Shown piece after piece: positions 57,671 through 64,000 of a stretch of DNA of 64,000 nt. This DNA comes from Proteles cristata cristata (taxonomy: Eukaryota; Chordata; Mammalia; Carnivora; Hyaenidae). The stretch lies in assembly GCA_017311185.1 (NCBI GenBank), contig JAESUZ010000966.1:124001-188000 (forward strand), given 5' to 3'. The stretch's first letter is position 1. Each line of letters starts with the position of its first letter. A program made the translations under genes and the position numbers. The notes under the pieces are model-generated. The model did not search any database. It had not been told where the DNA came from and saw only the letters and a program-made list of their open reading frames with translations.

Positions 57671-58197
57671 TAAAATGAACCCATATGCTAAAGCAAGAAG
57701 TTATCTTCATGTAATTTTAAGGTAAAGCACATCTATTCAAAGAAATATCTTGCTTTCAGAAGTACTTAGAACTTTGCCCCCTCACCCTCACAGTTACATT
57801 TACTTTTCTTTATGATTAGGGGTAAGAAGGCAGTAAAGTTTGAGAAGTCATAGCTACAGCATTTTGACAAGAAGCTATCCAGTCTCTATTTGAACATTTC
57901 ATACAATGGGTGGGCTTTCGCCTCAAAAAGGAAAGCACTTGCATTACCAAAAACAAAAACAACAAACAAACAAACCCAACAAACCTTTAAGGGTAAGCTG
58001 CTGCCTTCAGATATTACTAAGCCTGTAGGCTTTCTCCCCACCCCTTCCCCATTCCAGATTAGCCTCTTTTCCCAGTTATGCACTACTTTTTCTCGAAGCA
58101 TAAAACAAAGAGCCTAACCAAACTCAGCTCTGAAACACTTGCTCCACTTGCTCTTTCTCCTGCCCGACTCCCTTACTGGAATGGGGGTACTATAAGA
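57671..58197. other. Unique DNA left of the CBLL1 pseudogene
   Basis: Contains a short (AAAC)n near 57962. Overlapping frames on both strands near 57886-58117 look random. Confidence 0.5.
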
Positions 58198-60073
58198 TGA
58201 GCTCCAAGTTGAAGCAACCTACTTGCGATTCGGCCTCGCCTCACGTGCTAAAGATGGTAGTGCAGTGCGCATGCACTCTCAGGGTCAGTGGGGTTAACTT
58301 CCGTCAGCCTTGCGCCTTGCCAGCCAAATCATGGAGCACACTAGGGGGCGCCATCATAGCCAGGAAGGACGGTATGACTCTAAGGGGAGGTGGGGGAGAG
58401 GGCGAATTGTTTGGAAATATGCCATGATCTAATGAAGCTATTTTGGGGGACTTTCAGATAAACGTCTTAGGTGAAAAGTATGATACCCTAGTTCATTTCT
58501 GTGACAAATACAAATTACCGATTAAAATCTACGGGCCAATGATTCCATGCAAGCATGCTTTTGGCTATGCCTGTGCTATTTTACATGAAAAACAAGGCGA
58601 TCAGATGTGTCCAGGCTGTAGTAATCTTGTGGAGCGAATTGAGGAACATACACAAAGTTCTCTTTCCATGTGCAGTACTGTTCAAGGATGCAAGAGAACA
58701 TACTCGTCTCAAAGAGATTTAGAGGCTCATATCATCCACCGCGTTATGAGAGCTGAAAAGTCTGCTGCCAGTGTATAACTTGAAAATGTTCATCCTACAT
58801 CTTGCCCCATTACCACATGAAATCTCTGATTGTTTTATAAGGTTGACACACAAACATATGAATATGAACCGTATTCCAGAGCAGAGTATTATACCACCAC
58901 CTCCTTTCCAACATGCACTGCACAAGCCATATAATCAGCCATGAGAAGATCTCTGTGCTCCTCCAGTAGAATTCATTGTACACAGCTTCACCTCATCCTC
59001 CTTCAGTGAGTCAGGAAACCATTGTATTTGAACAAGGAAACAACTTAATAACTGTTCCTATTCACAATGACTCAAATTCAGATACTTGAGAACCGCCACC
59101 TCCTGTTTCTATACATGAGCTCACCATCATCCTGAATATCAGGGTCAATCAGTGGTATTAAACTCTGATTATATTATGCCTCAGAGCAACGTTCTGTACA
59201 TACTCTCACCTCTACCACCAACAAGCCATCAAATGCCACATCATTCCCAGGTTGCAGGTACTTCTGACTTGATTCACAGCCAAGCTTCAGGTCTACCAAT
59301 GACTTCTCCATAGGCTTCTCCATAGACATATTATTGCCCAGATGCTATCTTATATGAAATATCTTCCTCCAGGACCTATACCATTTCAATAGGGTAGTTC
59401 ACTTGGAAGTACACACCCTCATCACTACTGTAATTTACACCCTTTACCCCAATTCACTGAAAATCAAGGAACTAAGAGCCCTCCACTTATAAAACTAAGG
59501 GAAGCGAGTCATAGTATATGGTCTGTACCCAGAGGGCCACACACCCCTTCCTCCATGAGTGTAGGCTCTGTCTTCTCAGACCCTACATTTTGGACCATAT
59601 CATCCAGAACAGACAAGACACAAATTGTATTACCAATGATAATAACATTTTGAACAGAAGATATGAGAAGGAAAAAAAAAACTTAAGTATTATCAACCTT
59701 CTAATTAAGCTCTGACTATTTGGGGCAGGAAAGGACCTCTTATAGGGGTGGCTCTAAAACACCTAAAGTCTTGTCTCTTAAAATGGTCTTAAACTTGATC
59801 TCAGGAATGATTTCAAGTACTTTACTACTGTGCAGAAAAGTGGCTCAGCTGAGCATAGCTTTCTATGCTTTAACAACTTTGTTCTTCTACTGTGGTAAAG
59901 TGGACCCAGAAGTGACCATTTGCAATATTATTTCCTGAAAAATATCCTGAAAAGCATTCTACTCTCAAAAGTGTTGTTTTTGTTAAACATGCTTAGTTTG
60001 TCTTGTGATGTATTTTGTTAACTGGCTTAAAAGGAGTAAATTTCAATATGGTTGTGAGAAACAATAATGCCTT
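58198..60073 (+). pseudogene. CBLL1P: Processed pseudogene of CBLL1 (Hakai E3 ubiquitin ligase)
   Basis: The parent ligase ubiquitinates E-cadherin and belongs to the m6A-writer complex; this copy cannot. Homology starts near an ATG at 58331 (MEHT, like the parental N terminus), skips about 60 codons, and resumes at 58370 (RYDSKG) and 58401 (GELFGN). The longest open stretch, 58443-58778, carries the RING and following zinc-finger region (DFQIN at 58449; CPGC; GCKRTY). The second RING Cys is now Tyr (CDKY), another is Gly (FGYAC), and the last His of the C2H2-like motif is Val. A stop at 58776 precedes a proline-rich part broken by frameshifts and stops. The parental C terminus (YYQ-like, TACCAATGA) ends at 59639; probable 3' UTR runs to the SINE at 60074. 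No introns are present, as expected of L1-mediated retrocopying. GC-rich 58198-58330 is inferred to be parental 5' UTR. I saw no clear TSD or poly(A) end, so outer limits are uncertain. Confidence 0.88.
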
Positions 60074-60274
60074 GGGGTGCCCGGGTGGCTGAGGTGGTTG
60101 AGCCTCTGACTCTTAGTTTCTGCTCAGGTCATGGTCTCATGGTTGTGGGATCAAGCCCTGAGTCTGGCTCCTCACTGAGCATGGAGAGTGCTTAAGATTC
60201 TCTCTCTCATCTCTCCCTATCTCTTTGCCCCTCCCTTGCTTGTGCTCTTTCTCAAATAAACAACAACAAAAAAA
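60074..60274 (+). mobile_element. SINEC at the right edge of the CBLL1 pseudogene
   Basis: AACAATAATGCC precedes, AACCAATTATGCC follows; splits what may be the pseudogene 3' UTR. Confidence 0.92.
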
Positions 60275-60541
60275 AACCAATTATGCCCTTATACACAAAT
60301 CTATTTCTCTATAACTTCTAATCTTCTTGTTTCTAGGCCCAAATTCCTTTTTCTTTAATGGAGCTGAGGCTCTGTGACCCAAACTATCTGCAGGCTGAGC
60401 CCTGCCCCGGATTTTAGAAGCCATACAAACCAGAAGTATCTAAGTAGTTCTAGCCCTAATCTATCAAACCCATCCCTCTTGCTACTCCAACCCTGACCTA
60501 ATGTACCATTTATAATGGGGCATTGCCCCTTTTGCTGTGTT
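60275..60541. other. Unique DNA right of the pseudogene
   Basis: May hold the end of the pseudogene 3' UTR; no poly(A) tract marks it. Confidence 0.4.
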
Positions 60542-60556
60542 AAAAGATAAACTAAG

Positions 60557-60676
60557 GAGGGGTGTCTGGCTGGCTCAGTTGGAAGAGCATATGACTCATG
60601 TGACTCATCTCAGGGTTGTAAGTTCAGGCCCCACACTAGGTACAGAAATTATTTAAAAAAAATTAAAATCTTAAAA
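60557..60676 (+). mobile_element. Short SINEC
   Basis: AAAGATAAACT on both sides (from 60543 and 60678). Confidence 0.92.
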
Positions 60677-60797
60677 GAAAGATAAACTGATGCATATTAA
60701 ACTTTTGTAAGGGTTTATTTGAGCAAAAGTAAATCAGGCAGTATCCAATTTTGTAGCTAGGAATTGCTCTGATGAGCTATATAAAATGAAAGACTTA

Positions 60798-61135
60798 GGG
60801 GTGCCTGGGTGGCTCAGTCGGTTGAGCATCTGACTCTTGATTTCAGCTCAGGTCATGATCTCAGAGTCATGAGATCGGGACCCACAATGGGCTCCTCACT
60901 GGGTATGGAGTCTGCTTAAAATTCTCCCTCTCCTGAAAATGGGTGATGGGCATGGAGGAGGGCACTCGTTGGGATGAGCACTGGGTGTTATATGGAAACC
61001 AACTTGACAATAAACTATAATTAAAAAATAAAAGAATAGAAAAAAAGATTCTCCCTCTCCTGCCTCTCCCTGGCTTGCACGCTCTCTTGAATAAATAAAT
61101 AGGTAAGTAAATAAATAAATAAATAAATAAGTAAA
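60798..61135 (+). mobile_element. SINEC split by a 112-bp L1 end
   Basis: ATAAAATGAAAGACTTA precedes, AATAAAATGACTTATA follows. Interrupted at 60936-61047 by the L1 3' end; long (AAAT)n tail. Confidence 0.94.
60936..61047 (+). mobile_element. 112-bp L1 3' end nested in a SINE
   Basis: ATTCTCCCTCTCCTG occurs at 60921-60935 and 61048-61062, the target-site duplication. Between them lie only the last ~80 bp of the young L1 3' UTR (ACTTGACAATAAACTAT) and an A-rich tail. The target is the CT-rich middle of the SINE at 60798-61135. Confidence 0.95.
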
Positions 61136-61319
61136 ATAAATAAAATGACTTATACAGGTAGAAGGAAAGAGGAACAAGGAAGTTATCCTAGACAAAAAAG
61201 CAGATCGGTTGTTGTAAGGTTACTTTCCATTAGGGGATGCCATGGCTCTATGAGGCAAATTACTAGACTAGCGCTGGTCAGGTGATTCCTGACTGAATGG
61301 TTTAAGATTGCATTTCTGG

Positions 61320-61534
61320 GGTGCCTAGGTGGCTCAGTCAGTTAAGCATCTGACTCTTGATTTCAGTTCAGGTCATGGTCTCATGGTTCATGAGTTTGAG
61401 CCCTGTGTCAGGCTCAGCACTGCTGTTGCAGAGCCTGCTTGGGATTCTCTCTCTCTCTCCATCTCTGCGCTTCCTCTGCTCGCTCTCTCTCACTCTCTCT
61501 CTCTCTCAAAATAAATAAACAAAGCTAAATAAAA
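61320..61534 (+). mobile_element. SINEC (full)
   Basis: Perfect 16-bp TSD AAGATTGCATTTCTGG (61304-61319, 61535-61550). Confidence 0.96.
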
Positions 61535-61879
61535 AAGATTGCATTTCTGGAAGAACTGAAAACTATAATTATATCTTAGTTTGGTGACATGGGGCTTAGC
61601 ATAAGTGACTAGTTTGTTGTCTTGTTTTTAAGAGCTGAAATCCAGAGCACTCCTCATCTCTAGATCCAGCTACTAAGTAAGGCCTTTTCTTCTTCCTGTG
61701 TGCAAAACCCTATCTGGGTCATTTATTAGATAGTATAGGCCCTCTAGGACCAGGACCTTGACTATTCTTTGCCAGGGTAAGGGTAAAACGAACCTAAAAA
61801 TTTTTAATTTAAAAATTTCCCTAATCCAAAAAAGTAAAGAACTTTCCTCTCCACCTTCCACTTTTATTATTTCCTTCAG

Positions 61880-62117
61880 AGGGGCTGCCTGGGTGGCTCA
61901 GTCAGTTGAGCGTCCAACTTCGGCTCAGGTCATGATCTCATAGTTTGTGAATTCGAGCCCCATGTCATGCTCTGTGCTGAAAGCTCACAGTCTGGAGCCT
62001 ACTTCACATTCTGTGTCTCCTTCTCCCTCTGCCCCTCCCATACTCATACTCTGTCTCTCTCTCTCTCTCTCAAAAATAAATAAAACATTACAAATTTTTA
62101 AATAAATAAATAAATAA
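61880..62117 (+). mobile_element. SINEC (full)
   Basis: ATTTCCTTCA on both sides; (TAAA)n tail. Confidence 0.93.
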
Positions 62118-62207
62118 AATTTCCTTCATAAAATGAGATTATAATTGCCAGCTCAGCCTCTTTAAAATGCATGTAAATGTTTTTCAAAGCTAAATAAGCC
62201 TCTAAGG

Positions 62208-62399
62208 GTTTTTTTTAGTTTATTATTTTGAAAGAGAAAGAGAGCAAGTGGGGGGCAGAGACAGAGAGGGAGAGAGAATCCCAAAAGCAGGCTCTGCACC
62301 ATCAGTGCAGACCCTAATACAGGACTTGAACCGCTGAACCACTAGACCATGACCTGACCCAAAGTCAGATGCTCAACCAACTGGGCCACCCAGGCACCC
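62208..62399 (-). mobile_element. SINEC (full)
   Basis: AAGCCTCTAAGG precedes, AAGCCTCTTACAG follows. Confidence 0.92.
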
Positions 62400-62412
62400 A
62401 AGCCTCTTACAG

Positions 62413-63348
62413 TTTTGCAACCTGGAAACATCACTGCTGGGTGGCCAAAGAGCCATCTCTTCGAAAATGAACACCAACATGGGTTAGCATGTACACTAAA
62501 GGATAAGAGGTTGTGGGGTTGTTTTTGTTGTTGTGGGTTTTTTTTTTTTGTTTTTTTTTTTTTTTTTTTGGTCAATACAATCTCTTTAGCAGATTGCCTG
62601 TGATACACATTGCGGTCTGGTTTAATGCTTATTCAATAATAAAACTAGTTCATCCTTGTTTACACTTTATGGAGAAGTTTTATTGGGTTGGCAGGAAATG
62701 TTATATTGAATTATATTTTCCCAACAATTTGGTAATAAGGATTCAGCTGGCAATTCCTGAATTGGGTGGATCAGCTAAAATTCTTGTGAACACACAACCA
62801 TCAAGTAAGAAACCCTAAATTAAGAAAAGTGTCCTTTCTTGCTCTCCACTGTTTTAGAATAGTAACCAGATGAACTACCCTCTCCAAATTCAAGATTTTT
62901 TTTATTGAGTAAGCATTGGTGATCCCAGCTCTAAAATACCATCAGGATCACCATTAGCTTTGATGGTAGAAAAATATAGAAAGCCAGAAGTGTTGCCTGT
63001 GGGGCTTTCTCTGAAACTGCTCATATCTCTCTGTCACATTTGGAATGGGCATACGTAGAAGAATCCGGTCTTACAGTGGTGGGAATGGTTTCTTTGATTT
63101 GGACAAATGAACATATTTGCAGGGGTTCTTAGAAGCACCTCATTCCAAGCATATGAATTAGTGGTATTCACTGGATGACTGTCAACTGAGGACAATGTAG
63201 AAAGTGATTTGACAGAAAGAAAGACTGAGAACCATGAAAGAGAAAAATGAAAAATGAAAGCACGTTCTCTTTCACAGAACCACCCTCTTTGTTGTACACA
63301 CTCCTGCTGCATCTCTTAATCTTTCCCTACATCGACTCCTGAGAAGGA
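62413..63348. other. Unique DNA
   Basis: T-rich tract at 62511, otherwise nothing recognised. Confidence 0.5.
62511..62571. repeat. T-rich homopolymer tract
   Basis: G-interrupted T runs (T12 then T18), about 60 bp, not attached to a recognisable SINE. Confidence 0.9.
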
Positions 63349-63363
63349 AGCAATGGTCTTTTA

Positions 63364-63581
63364 TTTTTTAAAAAAAATTTTTAATGTTTGTTTATTTATT
63401 TATCTTGAGAGACAGCATGAGCAAGGGAGGGGCAGAGAGAGGGAGAGAGAAAATCCCAAGCAGGATCCATGCTGTCAATGCAGACCCCAACGTAGGGTTT
63501 GAACTCATGAATCAGTGAGATCATGACTGAAGCCGAAACCAAGAGTCGGATGCCTAACCGACTGAGCCTCCCAGGCGCCCC
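63364..63581 (-). mobile_element. SINEC (full)
   Basis: AGCAATGGTCTTTTA (63349-63363) against AGCAATGATCTTTTA (63582-63596). Confidence 0.95.
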
Positions 63582-63596
63582 AGCAATGATCTTTTA

Positions 63597-64000
63597 GATG
63601 GTGATTCCTTTCCTAGTAGATTTCCCTACAAGGAAAGACAAGGGCACAACTTCTCCAGCTGGTAATTAATCATTTGCCCTGTTTGAGGGCACATGCTTGC
63701 ATCCCTGGTGTCCTAGCCTGATTCTATTTCATGTCCCAACCCTGGAATCCACCTCTATGAGTTGCTTATTTATTGAACACACAACATGTAGCTAGGAAGG
63801 CAAGTATGATAAAGAAATGGGATCAAGAAATAATCAGGAATTTGGATAAAAGACTAGGTCACTGTATGAAGGCAACAGAAGAGAGTGGTTTCATTGGCCA
63901 TATGGAAAAATTATAAAATGGTGTTAGGCCTGATAAATATCAACATGAGAAAAAAAACCAAAGTGCTATATAATTCTATATTTTTGTCTCAATAGGCATA
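63597..64000. other. Unique DNA at window end
   Basis: No repeat or coding signal seen. Confidence 0.5.

Larger units (their letters stand above)
60690..61650. repeat. LTR-like repeat interrupted by two SINEs
   Basis: 'GGGTTTATTTGAGCAAAAGT' near 60713, 'AAGCAGATCGGTTGTTGTAA' near 61198 and 'GGTCAGGTGATTCCTGAC' near 61276 resemble an old LTR seen across mammals. SINEs with clear TSDs at 60798 and 61320 show that the pieces were once continuous. Not classified. Confidence 0.4.

Noticed and set aside
58198..58330. GC-rich leader as an active CpG-island promoter
   Set aside because: It is short and best explained as copied 5' UTR of the CBLL1 retrocopy; CpG content is only moderate.
58443..58778. 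A functional short RING protein
   Set aside because: Two RING zinc ligands and one zinc-finger ligand are replaced, the real start region is deleted, and the rest of the reading frame is broken.

Overview
The window reads as ordinary, repeat-dense nuclear DNA from a cat-family carnivore (Felidae, or at least Feliformia). The main evidence is about 83 copies of a tRNA(Lys)-derived carnivore SINE. The head begins GGGGCGCCTGGGTGGCTCAG, followed by a CT-rich middle and an AAATAAA tail, which is the feliform SINEC form and not the dog form. Several L1 copies also share one 3' end (ACTTGACAATAAACTAT), matching a recent carnivore L1 lineage. Names of repeat families come from memory of consensus sequences; nothing was searched.

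I found no intact protein-coding gene, RNA gene or coding exon. The only host-gene sequence I recognise is a decayed processed copy of CBLL1 (Hakai, an E3 ubiquitin ligase) at about 58.2-60.07 kb. It runs from the start-codon region to the stop region without introns. It has an internal deletion, frameshifts, premature stops and lost zinc ligands.

Layout: 0-5.6 kb holds an antisense L2, a MaLR (MLT1-like) LTR, MIRs and SINEs. 5.6-13.6 kb is an ancient L1 in sense orientation, running from 5' UTR through ORF1 and ORF2 and cut into by about 15 SINEs. 13.6-17.8 kb has a MaLR LTR and another old L1 3' end. 17.8-21.04 kb is a younger, 5'-truncated, antisense L1 with near-perfect target-site duplications (TSDs) and three SINEs inside. 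21-30 kb mixes unique DNA, LTR-like pieces, SINE clusters (including three SINEs in one target site), a MER5A and a short L1. 31-37.5 kb is old L1 debris split by a young 1.8-kb L1 with a perfect 17-bp TSD, plus an AT-rich island. 37.5-45 kb is mixed. 45.0-48.4 kb is the longest SINE-free interval and mostly unique. 48.4-55.8 kb holds two MaLR LTRs, MIRs and a third old L1. 56-64 kb holds unique DNA, the CBLL1 pseudogene, an LTR-like repeat, and a SINE split by a 112-bp L1 end.

The genes do not work together in any system: this is intergenic or intronic DNA shaped by retrotransposition. I found no new biological system. What is worth a second look is the insertion history: nested and same-site insertions, a low-divergence SINE subgroup with clean TSDs, truncated copies, and the SINE-poor interval as a candidate for conserved non-coding function.
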